Of a DNA stretch of 64,000 nt, positions 12,716 through 22,594 are shown one piece after another; the stretch's first letter is position 1, and every line of letters starts with the position of its first letter. The notes below the pieces were generated by a model. That model saw only the letters and a program-made list of their open reading frames with translations, had not been told where the DNA came from and did no database searches. The DNA lies in NCBI RefSeq assembly GCF_904849725.1, contig NC_058519.1:539284316-539348315 (forward strand). Direction: 5' to 3'. Source of the stretch: Hordeum vulgare subsp. vulgare. Taxonomy: Eukaryota > Streptophyta > Magnoliopsida > Poales > Poaceae. The position numbers and the translations under genes were made by a program.

Positions 12716-12740
12716 TACATACATACATACATACATACGG
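12716..12740. repeat. (CATA)n microsatellite
   Basis: About six CATA units in the solo LTR. Confidence 0.9.
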
Positions 12741-14460
12741 AAATACAACGTTTATTTTTATTTCTTTCTCACATCTCACATCTCTCTCACAACTCCGTGT
12801 GTTAACACAGAGAAGTCTCTCTCCTAACACAACATGGCAGAACCGCATGTTCAAACCTTCCTACCGGTCACTACCGTCGACGGATCGGAGTCCCGTTTGC
12901 CGGAACGGAACCGGGATGATGAGGGGAACGCGGTGGTGGGAGGAGCCCGAGGAGGGGCTCACCAACGTTGATGAGACGACCCGGTGAAGCCGGAGTTCGC
13001 GGGAAGGCGAAGGTGACGGCGAGGAGGAAGACGAGGCGGTGACGGTGGTAGCGTGATGGTGACGCGGTTCCGGTGAAGACGGTCGTGCCGGCGAGGAGGA
13101 GCCGGCCGGAGGTTCGCCGAGAAGGGCCCCGGTGAGGAGGGCCCCCGGGATGGAGCCGCCGACGGGGGCTCCGGCCGGCACGGGGGTCACGGTGGATCGG
13201 AGGAGAACCGGCGGGGAGGGGCCCGATGACGGGGCCGCCGTGGTCGATGGGGACCCCGGCCGATGCGCCGGCGGGGAGGGGCGGCCACCGGAGAGGTGAG
13301 GGCCGCCGGAGATGGGCCCCCCGGGGATGGGGAGGTCGGCCGACGGGGATGGGGTGGCTGTCGGAGTGGGGTGGCCAGGTGGGATTCGAGTTGGAGAGGG
13401 GCCGGTGGGGGAGAGGCTGCAGGGGAGGGCCGGTGGAGGGAGAGGCTGGCGGTGGGGTGAGGAAGGAGCTCGCCGTCCGGGTGGGGGCGAGGTGGAGAGG
13501 AGGGCCTCGCGCAGGGGAGGCCCGTGGGGGGGGAGAGGGAGATCGTGGGGAGGGAGAGAACCGAGAGAGAGAGGGGGCTCTCGTGGGGAAGGTGGGGGCT
13601 GTCGGTGCGTGGGGGGTAGTGGGGTGTGGGCTGCGGTAGGTGGGAAGGAGAGCCGAAGGGGGGCTCTCGTGGGTAGGGTGGGGCTCGATGGGGAGGGTGG
13701 CGGCGGCCAGGGAACTGGGAGGCGACGGGGGGAACGCAAGGGAGTGCTAGGGTTCGGTGGTGGGGGAGCGGTTGGGGCCTGGCGAGTTGGGCCTCTTGGC
13801 CCAGCTCGGCCAGGGGTGGGGGTGTTTTGCTTTTTTTTTGTTCCTCTGTTGTTGTTTCTTTTTCTTTTATTATTTATCTTTTTTCCCCATTATTATTATT
13901 CTCTTACCATTTATTTTATTCTTTTAATACTTTCTTTTATTCTATTTTTTTATTCTTTTATTATTTCTGCAATCGAAAACTTCCATCCATAGACTTTAAT
14001 TTAAACATGATAATTACTTTGATTTTTATTAAGTGACAATCTAGCTTAGTTAAATATGAATACCTAGCATCATTAGGGTGCGGTTACTGTAGCTTAACTA
14101 CCGGGGTGTCACACTCGTGCATTGGACTAAAGCTGGAATCTGCAGGCAAACACAGAGGAGAAGATACAGTAATATGGCTCTATGAAAGCTAAACAAGTAT
14201 GCATGCAAGAGCTACTAAACATTGTAAACATGGTCTTCTACCTTGACCGAAAGAAAAATAAAACTATCTACACGGGAAAGCTCCCAACAAGCAAAAGAAT
14301 AAAAAGAAAATCTTTTGGGGTTTCCTCAAACTAGACAGACACACGAAAAGAAAACGAGAAAAAGAAAATAAACTAGCATGGATGATACAGTGGCAAAGTG
14401 TGAACACCGGCTAACAAAGTGAAAGCATAAGCAAGAATGTAAAGTCGGTGAGAACACGTA

Positions 14461-14489
14461 CTCCCCCAAGCTTAGGCTTTTGGCCTAAG
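14461..14489 (-). other. Hairpin followed by internal polypurine-like motif, just after orfX
   Basis: On the minus strand CTTAGGC-CAAAA-GCCTAAG forms a perfect 7-bp stem and runs directly into CTTGGGGGAG. It lies a few bases downstream of the orfX stop, and a similar arrangement is at 62832-62860 in the second copy. Confidence 0.55.
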
Positions 14490-14494
14490 TTGGT

Positions 14495-15565
14495 CTACTC
14501 CCAAGGAGGGAAATAACCAGCTCCGGGGTACTCCGGAGTGGACTGAGGATGCCATTGTTGTGTGAGCTCCTCTGGCTCCCACTGATAAACTGGCGTCTGG
14601 TACTCGACTGGCGGCTCGGGCACGGGCACCTATGGTTGGGCTAGGACCCAATATGCGTAGATGTCCGAGGGCATAATAATGTACTGCCTGCATGAAGATT
14701 GAACAAAGAAGGAGCATGCAAAGTAATAGTCTCACGAGTACCCTGACTAAATACCAGGTTATAAATCATCCTTCTATCTATATCTCTATCAAGAAAGTCA
14801 TGGCGAACCATGCTATCGTAATCTAGATATCTCTCGGGAAGAAGAATCTCTTCTTCCTCGTCCAGTCTAATAGGTATCTCAAAGTGTCTGGCAAGACGAG
14901 TAGCATAGATACCTCGATAGACAACACCTTTAGAACGGTTCAAGTTCAACCGTTGAGCTACTATAGCGCCCAAGATATAAGTTTTATCGTTATAAAGGGC
15001 TTCACGCAAGACCGCAAGATCTGGGGAACTAAGTGACCCAGCTTTCCCACGGCCAATCAAAAAATTTCCCACAAATAATGAGAAGTATCGAAGCACGGGA
15101 AAATTAATGCTAGCAGCTCTAGCGCAAGACACTCCTCTCTCCTCTCCTACAGCAATTGTATCGATGAAAGCTTCCAAGTCCCGTGGACGAGGTTCATGAA
15201 TATCCCCAACAAAAGGCAATTTGCAAACATTGCAAAAAATCTTGGAGTGACATGCGATGGGGGATATCATAAAGTTTGAACTCAACCATAGGAAGATTCT
15301 TCCTCGGATAGAAGTTAAAGCTTTGTACGAAGATATTAGTGAGGAGGAGGTATTGCGGACACTTATCTTCGACGAAGGCGGTAAGGCCTACGTTCTCCAC
15401 CAAGTGGTAAAAGTCCTCATAAATTCCAGCGGCGCGTAAGAACACGTTGCTTGGCCACTCGCACGCTCGAACTTCCGCGACTCGAGGGACCAAATACTTG
15501 GGCTTCTTCTCACTCCCATCATCCTTGGGGTCACGGCTCGACGAGCCTCTTAAGAACCTCCTCAT
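14495..15565 (-). pseudogene. orfX of the gypsy family (ATHILA ORF-1-like), frameshifted
   Basis: Same position and clear similarity to 61805-62826: shared ACEWPS/PCEWPS, LVENVGL/LVRNAGL, LYDxxxxMxLxDF, AAxINFPVLxYxxLFxG, ILGAIxAQRLNxN and YATRLAxxFxxPIR patches. The pattern resembles the ATHILA ORF-1 family of plant retrotransposons, a tentative assignment. This copy has a frameshift near 15220, another near 14690 and at least one stop before the proline-rich tail ending YPGAGYFPPWE. The tail differs from that of the second copy. No membrane segment or catalytic motif is evident. Role unknown; by position (after protease, where env would sit if pol were present) it could be an accessory or envelope-position gene. 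Confidence 0.65.
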
Positions 15566-16364
15566 CTTTTCCCTTTTCTTATCTCTTGAAATTTCTGAAA
15601 TTTTTAGTGATTCTAAGGAAAAGTGAATAAGGCTCAACAAAACTCATAACAACTACTCCCACAAGTGCCTAGAGGCCATATTACGCATCAAAACTACTTG
15701 GAACCAGCTAAAATTAGCATGCAAAGCTCAAGAACAGGGTCACCAAGGTAGCAAAAATACGTGGAGTATAAGGCACTAGAGCAAAAACTAATTGGACCAA
15801 TGGAGGAGTCACTTACCAAGGAGTAATTTCCCCAAAACAGTTCGGAGAACGGTGATTTGAGCAAAGAGATCAAAAATCCAAGCAAGAGGAGCAAGAACAC
15901 GGGTTTGAGTTGCGAAACGATTATTTTCTGGAGGTAGGAGAACGAGATGAGAGCAAGAATGAGTGGAGGGGGTACCTGTGGGCCCCACAAGCCTGTGTGG
16001 CGCGGCCAGGGGGTGCCCGTGCCCCAAGGGCTTGTGGCCCACTGGTGCAGCCCCTAGACAAGCTCTTTGTCTCAGAATTTTTCAAAAATTCCAGAAAAAA
16101 TCATACTTGATTTCAGGACGTTCGGAGAACTTTATTTTCGGGGTACTTTTCTACCAGACGCTAAAACAGAAAACAGGGAAAACTAAACTAAATCTATCAT
16201 TTTTCTTCTAAGCAACCTAAAGTGAAAGCTTGGAACAGAGGTTTGTGACTCCTCGATTCATCCATCTCATGGTCATCGAAAGAAATCCGTCAATGGGGTT
16301 GATCAAATCCCCTCGACAAAACTTCTCGAATCGCAAAAGAAGACGGAAATTTTTCGAATAGTCA
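15566..16364 (-). promoter_or_regulatory. Internal LTR-like segment and leader intron before orfX
   Basis: Between protease and orfX, 15960-16211 repeats the arrangement of the element's own LTR: a GGGCCCCACAAGCC arm, a GGCTTGTGGCCCACTGG arm, the AGAAAAAAT stretch, TTTCAGGAC(G/A)TTC and GAGAAC(T)TTATTT, in the same order. Downstream on the minus strand is a consensus splice donor TTG|GTAAGTGA (GT at 15816-15815), and an acceptor TTTCAG (15596-15595) lies shortly before the orfX start. The same parts are at 61190-61804. This suggests a second promoter with a spliced leader for orfX; the activity is inferred. Confidence 0.5.
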
Positions 16365-19124
16365 CTAGGTTACCTCAATGGGGATGTGTATCTCCCCAAC
16401 AAGCAAATCATACTTCATCTTGACATGAGGAATAGGGCATTCAAAGCTCCCAATAAGAATCGATGATGTTTTTTCGATAGCATTGATGCAATGTACTCGA
16501 TATTGTTTCTTCGGAAAGTGAACCATATGCTCATTACCGTTGACATGGAAAGTGACATTGCCTTTGTTGCAATCTATAACAACCCCTTCAGTGTTTAAAA
16601 AGGGTCTTCCGAGGATAACAGCCATGGCATCGTCCTCGGGAATATCCAAGATAACAAAGTCTGTTAAGAAAGTGACGTTAGCAACCACAACAGGCACATC
16701 CTCGCAAATGCTGATAGGGAAAGCAGTTGATTTGTCGGCCATTTGCAGAGAGATTTCAGTGGGTGTCAACTTATCCAGTTCAAGCCTGCGATAAAGAGAG
16801 AGAGGCATAACACTAACACCGGCTCCAAGGTCGCATAACGCAGTTCTAACGTAGTTGCCTTTAATGGAGCCAGGTATAGTGGGCACACAGGGATCGCATA
16901 GTTTCTTAGGAGTTCCACCCTTGAAGGTATAATTAGCGAGCATGGTGGAAATCTCAACCTCAGGTATCCTCCTCTTATTAGTCACAATATCTTTCATGTA
17001 CTTAGCATACGGAGACATTTTGAGCATATTCGTCAAACGCATTTGCACAAAGACAGGTCTGGTCATTTCAACGAAGCGTTCAAAATCCTCATCATCCTTT
17101 TTCTTGGATGGTTTGGGAGGAAAGGGCATAGGTTTCTGAACCCATGGTTCCCTTTCTTTACCGTGCTTCCTAGCAGCGAAGTCATTCTTATCGTATCTTT
17201 TAGTCTTAGGCTGTGGGTTATCAAGACCAATAGGTTCAATCTCCACATCCTTATCGTTGCTAGGTTGAGCATCTTCATGAACATCACTATTGATATTATC
17301 ATTAGGCTCATGTTCATCACCAGATTGTGTTTCACCATCAAAGATAGAGGCATCGTTTGGACTCTCAGGTGTAGCAGCAACAGGGTTGCTAGCGTGCAGG
17401 TTCCTATCATCTTTCTTATTCTTTCTAGGATGACTAGGCGCATCCATGCTAACTCCTTGAGAATCTTGTTCAATTCTCTTCGGATGACCCTCAGGATTCA
17501 AAGGTTCCTGGGTCATTCTACCGCCTCTAGTGACGACTCTGACGGAATTGTCATTCAACTCATTGAGAAAGTCATTTTGAGCTTTAAGTACTTGTTCTAC
17601 CTGAGTAGTAACCATAGAGGCATGTTTACTCAGAAGCTTAAGATCATTGACATTTCTATCCACACAAGCACTTAAATGACTAAGCATACGAGCATTATTT
17701 TCCAATTGTCTGCTAACATAATCATTGAAACTCTATTGTTTGGCAACAAAGTTATCAAATTCATACAGGCATAGGCTAGCAGGTTTATCAAAAGGAATAT
17801 CACTCTCATCAAACCTACACAGAGAATTTACTTCTACTACCTGTATCGGGTTATCGAGACCATGGATCTCTTCGATAGGTGGTAGATTTTTGACATCTTC
17901 AGATTTAATGCCTTTCTCTCACATAGATTTCTTGGCTTCTTGCATATCTTCAGGACTGAGGAATAGAATACCTCTTTTCTTTGGAGTTGGCTTAGGAGGT
18001 GGTTTGGGAATAGTCCAAGCATTCTCATTGCACAAGATGTTATTCAGTAGAATCTCAGCTTGTTCTACAGTTCGTTCCCTAAAAACACTACCGGCACAAC
18101 TACCTAGGTGGTCTTTGGAAGCATCGGTAAGTCCATTATAGAAGATATCAAGTATTTCATTCTTCTCAAGAGGGTGATCAGGCAAAGCATTCAGTAGCTC
18201 GATGAGCCTCCCCCAAGCTTGTGGGAGACTCTCTTCTTCAGCTTGAGCAAAGTTGTATATTTCCTGCAAGGCAGCTTGCTTCTTATGGACAGGGAAATAT
18301 TTTTCAGAGAAGTAGTAGACCATATCCTCGGGGCTACGCACACAACCAGGAGCAAGAGAAGTGAACCAGGTCTTAGCATCATCCTTTAGCGAGAAAGGAA
18401 ACAACTTGAGCATATAGAAGTGGCGGATCTTTTTCTTACTAGTGAATAGGGTGGCTATATCGTGCAGTTTGGTAAGATGAGCTACAACCGTTTCAGACTC
18501 ATAACCGTGAAAAGGATCAGATTCGCCTAGAGTGATTAACTCAGGGTCGACAGAGAATTCATAATCCTTATCGGTCAGAAAGATAGGCGAAGTAGCAAAC
18601 TTCTGGTCGTATTTCATCCTAGCGTTCAGAGATTTTTCTTTCCACTTGCGCAGTAAATTCTCAACATCATAGCTATCCTTACACGCAAGAAAATCCTCAT
18701 CTATCTCTCCCTCCATAACATAGCACGTATCAGGCATAACAGGCAATTCAGGCATAGTAGCAAGTTCTACTTCAATAGTATCAGCAGTTTCAGAAATATC
18801 ATCACATCTAGCAGCAACTCTAGCAATTTGTGCATCAAGGAATGCACTTAGTGGCAAGGCAGTATCAAGCAAAGCATCATCAGGCATAGTATCAAGCATA
18901 GCATCATCAGGCATAATATCAAGCATAGCATCATCATAAGCATCATGGGCAGCAGAAGTAGCATCATCAAGCACAGGCGACATATCAAGATTTCTAGCAG
19001 GAGGCGAAGTCGCAAACTTACTCATAACTGAAGGTGAATCAAGTGCAGAGCTAGATGGAAGTTCCTTACCTCTCCTCGTAATGGAAGGCAAGATTTCAGT
19101 TCTTGGATCTTTCGGATTCCTCAT
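16365..19124 (-). pseudogene. gag-protease polyprotein of the gypsy family, two in-frame stops
   Basis: One reading frame of 919 codons holding a retrotransposon gag domain (WFTSLAPG, YFxxKYFPxHKKQAALQEIYNF, LPQAWGRL) in the first half and a retropepsin-like aspartic protease near the C-terminus (CDLGAGVSVMP with the catalytic Asp, then VILGRPFLNT). It is interrupted by TGA at 17921-17919 (CAA in the other copy) and TAG near 17736 (CAG in the other copy). Gag would build the particle and the protease would cut it. No CCHC zinc knuckle is visible. The N-terminal part has a small in-frame minisatellite (LDTMPDDAM-like units, 18875-18960). It is the counterpart of 58194-61020. Confidence 0.9.
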
Positions 19125-19177
19125 AGTGATCAGCAGACGTAAATCCCAAGTGACGCAGAGAATATAGATGTGCTTCC

Positions 19178-19192
19178 CCGGCAACGGCGCCA
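19178..19192 (-). other. Primer-binding site for tRNA-Asp
   Basis: Minus strand TGGCGCCGTTGCCGG, complementary to the CCGGCAACGGCGCCA 3' end of plant tRNA-Asp, 11 bases inside the 5' LTR. Confidence 0.9.
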
Positions 19193-19203
19193 GAAAAAGG
19201 TCT

Positions 19204-20804
19204 TGATAACCCGCAAGTGTAGGGGATCGCAACCGTTTTCGAGGGTAGAGTATTCAACCCAAATTTGTTGGTTCGCCAAAGGGGAAGCGAAAGAATATTC
19301 CCAAGTATTAGCAGTTGAGTTTGTCAGATTCAACCACACCTGAAAGATTAGTGTATGCAAGCAAAGTATCAGTAGCAAAGTGGTATGATAGCAACGGTGT
19401 CAGAAATGATCTGTTGACGGCAGACTATTCCTAACTGTTGTATCAATGGCGCCAGTAGGTTGCACGTGGGCGAGTAACTATTCTTCCCCGACAACAGTGT
19501 CGGAAAAGATCTTGCAACAAGTAACAGCGAAGTAGCAAGGAACATCAGTAGTAGCAGCAGCAGAGTAACAACAGTAGCAACAGTAGTAGCAAAGTAACAA
19601 TAGTAGCAGCAAAGTGGCCCAATCCCTTTTGTAGCAAGGGACAAGCCTAGACAAAGTAACATAGCAAGGACCAGTAGTAAAAGACTCGTAGGCAGTGGAT
19701 CGGTGATGGATGAGTATGACGGATGTGATTCATCATGTAACAGCTATAACACGGAGAGATAAGTAACTAGCTCCCGTTCGTCAATCTAATGTAGGCATGT
19801 ATTTCGTATGTAGTCATACGTGGTTAGGGAAAAGAACTTGCATGCCATCTATTGTCCATCCCTCCCGTGGCAGCGGGGTCCTAATGGAAACTACGAGATA
19901 TTAAGGTTCTCCTTTTAATAAAGAATCAGACCAACGCATTAACACGCGGTGAATACATGAACGCCTCATACTATGGTCATCTCCGGGAGTGGTTCCGGCT
20001 ATTGTCACTCCGGGGTTGCCAGGTCATAACACATAGTAGGTGACTACAACTTGCAAGATAGGATCTAAAACACACATATATTGGTGACAACATAATAGGT
20101 TCAGATCTGAAATCATGGCACTTGGGCCCTAGTGACAAGCATTAAGCATGGCAAAGTAGTAGCAACATCAATCTAGAACATAGTGGATACTAGGGACCAA
20201 TCCCCGTCAAAACTAACTCGATTACATGATAGATCTCATCCCACTCATCACCGTCCAGCAAGCCTACGATGAGATTACTCACGAACGATGAAGAGCATCA
20301 TGGAATTGTCGATGGAGGAAGGTTCATGATGACGATGGCGATGATTTCCCCTCTCCGGATCCCCAAACGGACTCTCGATTTGCCCTCCAAATGAAGAACA
20401 GGAGGTGGCGGCGCCTCCGTATCGTAAAACACGATGTAACCTTCTCTCTGATTTTTTTCGGGCGAGACGGAAGATATAGAGCTGAGTTTGGGGGCGGTGG
20501 TGCCACGTGGGCCCCACAAGCCCTCATGGCGCGACCTAGGGGGGTGGCTGCGGCTTGTGGGCTTGTGGCCCACTGGTACGCCCCCTCCGTTGGATCTTTG
20601 CGCAGGTATTTTTCTTTTATTCCAGAAAAATTCTCCGTAAATTTTCAGGACATTTCGAGAACTTTATTTCTGCACAAAAACAACACCATGGCAATTCTGC
20701 TGAAAACAGCGTTAGTCCGGGTTAGTTCCATCCAAATCATGCAAATTAGAGTCCAAAACAAGGGCAAAAGAGTTCGAAAAAGTAGATACGACGGAGAAGT
20801 ACCA
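19204..20804 (-). repeat. 5' LTR of the minus-strand gypsy element
   Basis: 1,601 bp, pairs with 6898-8478. Its outer end reads GAAGTACCA where the other LTR has GATGTATCA, and the next bases are the target copy TCATG (20805-20809). Confidence 0.92.
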
Positions 20805-20809
20805 TCATG

Positions 20810-21403
20810 CCGGTGACAATGGTGATCATGTCGTGCCCCGAAGATGGAGATCAAAGGCGCAAGATGATATTGGCCATATCATGTCACTTTATGATTTGCA
20901 TGTGATGTTTATCATGTTTCTATATCTTATTTTCTTAAAACGATGGTAGTAAATAAGATGATCCCTTAATTAAATTTCAAGAAATGTGTTCCCCCTAAGT
21001 GTGCACCTTTGCGAAGGATCATAGTTTCAAAGCACCACGTGATGATCGGGTGTGATATATTCTAACGTTCGCATACAACGGGTGTAAGCCAAATTTACAC
21101 ACGCAAAACACTTAGGTTGACTTGACGAGCCTAGCATGTACATACATGGCCTCGAAACACGAGAGACCGAAAGGTCGAACATGAGTCGTATGGAGATACG
21201 ATCAACATGGAGATGTTCACCATTGATGACTAGTTCGTCTCACGTGATGATCGGACATGGCCTAGTCGATATGGATCATGTATCACTTAGATGACTGGAG
21301 GGATCTCTATCTGACTGGAAGTTCATTAAATAATTTGATTAGATGAACTTAATTATCATGAACTTAGTCTAAAATTGTCTTTACAATCTATAATGTAGAT
21401 CCA
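20810..21403 (+). other. Copia 5' leader, second part (no gene)
   Basis: Continues the leader broken at 6897 and aligns with 55200-55795 of the second copia (GATGATCGG, CATACAACGGGTG, GACGAGCCTAGCATG blocks). Ends at the gag ATG. Confidence 0.85.
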
Positions 21404-21559
21404 ATGGGCAACACACATGTCCCATTGAACTTCAACGCGTTCCTAGAGAAAACCAAGCTGAAAGATGATGGAAGCAACTATGCAGACTGGGTCCGTAACT
21501 TGAGACTCATCTTCATAGCTTCCAAGAAAATATATGTCCTTGATGCACCGCTACGTGAC

Positions 21560-22019
21560 TGATATGTCGCAAACGTATCTATAATTTATGTTTGTTCCAT
21601 GCTCTTTTGGGTGACACTGTTATATGTTTTGCTACACTTTCATACCTTTTTACACATATTTGGACTAACCTACTAACTCAGTGCACCCAGTGCTAGTTTC
21701 TGTTTGTTGATGTCATTTTTGCGGGGACCTTTACCCCAATTTACAAAGCCCCAAAAATCCCGAGATAAATATATAAAAATCAGCGTGACAGAAGCTTCAT
21801 GAAGCATCAAGGTGGGCCAGAGGGGATCCAGGCCCTGCCCAGGCAGCCTCCCTGCGCGGGCTCCCTCCTAGCCGCGCCACCAGGCCGCCTTCAACCTCTA
21901 CTTCCCTGAGTTCGATAAACCTTAGTTCATCCACTTGAGGGAAATTGTTGTTATCCTACAAACCTCTGCGCTTGGAGGCCCAACATAGTCTACAGTAATA
22001 GAAGCGTGCGTAGACATCA
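21560..22019 (+). repeat. 5' LTR with large internal deletion (460 bp)
   Basis: Matches both ends of 25728-27165 but jumps from the CCCTCCT block to CTTCAACCTCTACTTCCC, losing about 980 bp that would include the promoter-proximal part. Confidence 0.9.
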
Positions 22020-22028
22020 AGCTATTTC

Positions 22029-22043
22029 TGGCGCCGTTGCCGG
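22029..22043 (+). other. Primer-binding site for tRNA-Asp
   Basis: TGGCGCCGTTGCCGG nine bases after the 5' LTR, a perfect match to the tRNA-Asp 3' end complement. Confidence 0.9.
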
Positions 22044-22126
22044 GGTGGTGAGTGCTTGAAGGTATATCTTTAGATCTTGAATTAAATCTTTTTGTTTATT
22101 GTTTCTATTTTCACTAGTTAGGCTTA

Positions 22127-22594
22127 ATGGAAAACAACAAAAATATGAGAGAGCTTTATAAACTTTATCTTGAACTAGGACATGAAGTGTTTGAGGAGAA
22201 AATTAAAAAACCTATGGAACTTTATTATTTGCATAACAGTTATGATGGTGGCAATGTTCATAGTATGCTTTCTTTGAATATCAATATTGCTAATGACATG
22301 GAAAGCCCTAAGCTTGGGGATGACGGGTTTCATGAACATGATATTTTTAGTCCCCCAACTGTTGAGGAGAAAATTTGCTTTGATGATACTATGCTTCCTA
22401 AACATGATGATTACCATGATGATAATTATTGCTTTACTCTCACTATTCCTAATAAGAAAGATTTTGCTTATAAGAAGAGTAATGATACTTGTATGCTTTT
22501 GGATCATGGAAATAATGCTTTATGTGATAATTATATTGTTGAGTTCATCCATGATGCCACTGAAGTTTTTGGAGACATGGTTCTAAATATCTAA
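22127..22594 (+). CDS. Short acidic ORF of the non-autonomous gypsy element (unknown function)
   Basis: 155 codons from ATG at 22127, the first ATG after the primer-binding site. The product is acidic and rich in Asp, His and Asn (KHDDYHDDNYCF), with no zinc knuckle, no protease DxG and no membrane segment that I can see. Its place is that of gag in related elements, and the N-terminus (MENNKNMRELYKLYLELG) could be a gag remnant. I do not recognise a family. It is intact, but the element's 5' LTR promoter region is deleted, so expression from this copy is doubtful. Confidence 0.45.
   Translation: MENNKNMRELYKLYLELGHEVFEEKIKKPMELYYLHNSYDGGNVHSMLSLNINIANDMESPKLGDDGFHEHDIFSPPTVEEKICFDDTMLPKHDDYHDDNYCFTLTIPNKKDFAYKKSNDTCMLLDHGNNALCDNYIVEFIHDATEVFGDMVLNI

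Larger units (their letters stand above)
10021..14113. mobile_element. Solo LTR (4.1 kb) of a large-LTR retrotransposon
   Basis: Starts TGTGACGCCC and ends GGGGTGTCACA (short inverted ends, TG...CA). It is flanked by CTTGT (10016-10020) and CTCGT (14114-14118), a 5-bp target duplication with one mismatch. It interrupts sequence that is continuous in the second gypsy copy near 63180-63230. No gag, pol or primer-binding site is seen inside. The size recalls LARD/Sukkula-like LTRs, but the family is not identified. It holds four copies of a motif around ATCACCCTCG, an AT-rich part (12220-12560), a CATA microsatellite and a GC-rich block (12890-13800). Confidence 0.75.
6898..20804 (-). mobile_element. 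Non-autonomous Athila-like gypsy element (gag-protease-orfX), minus strand
   Basis: LTRs at 6898-8478 (3') and 19204-20804 (5'), tRNA-Asp primer-binding site at 19178-19192, polypurine tract at 8479-8493, target duplication TCATG at 6893-6897 and 20805-20809. On the minus strand: gag-protease (19124-16365, two stops), an internal LTR-like segment, orfX (15565-14495), then a long 3' region hosting a 4.1-kb solo LTR and an antisense ORF. I find no reverse transcriptase, RNase H or integrase. The copy at 56505-63788 has the same plan, so the lack of pol is a family trait. In the first ~145 bp of the two LTRs I count about 7 differences, so the insertion is not very recent. Confidence 0.93.

Noticed and set aside
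12861..13992. Long open frames on both strands (up to 292 codons, Pro/Ser-rich on minus; Gly/Arg-rich on plus)
   Set aside because: They overlap each other in a GC-rich block of the solo LTR, are low complexity and have no recognisable domain; open frames follow from the composition.
17043..17675. 210-codon frame on plus
   Set aside because: Antisense shadow of the gag-protease frame on minus; no own motif.
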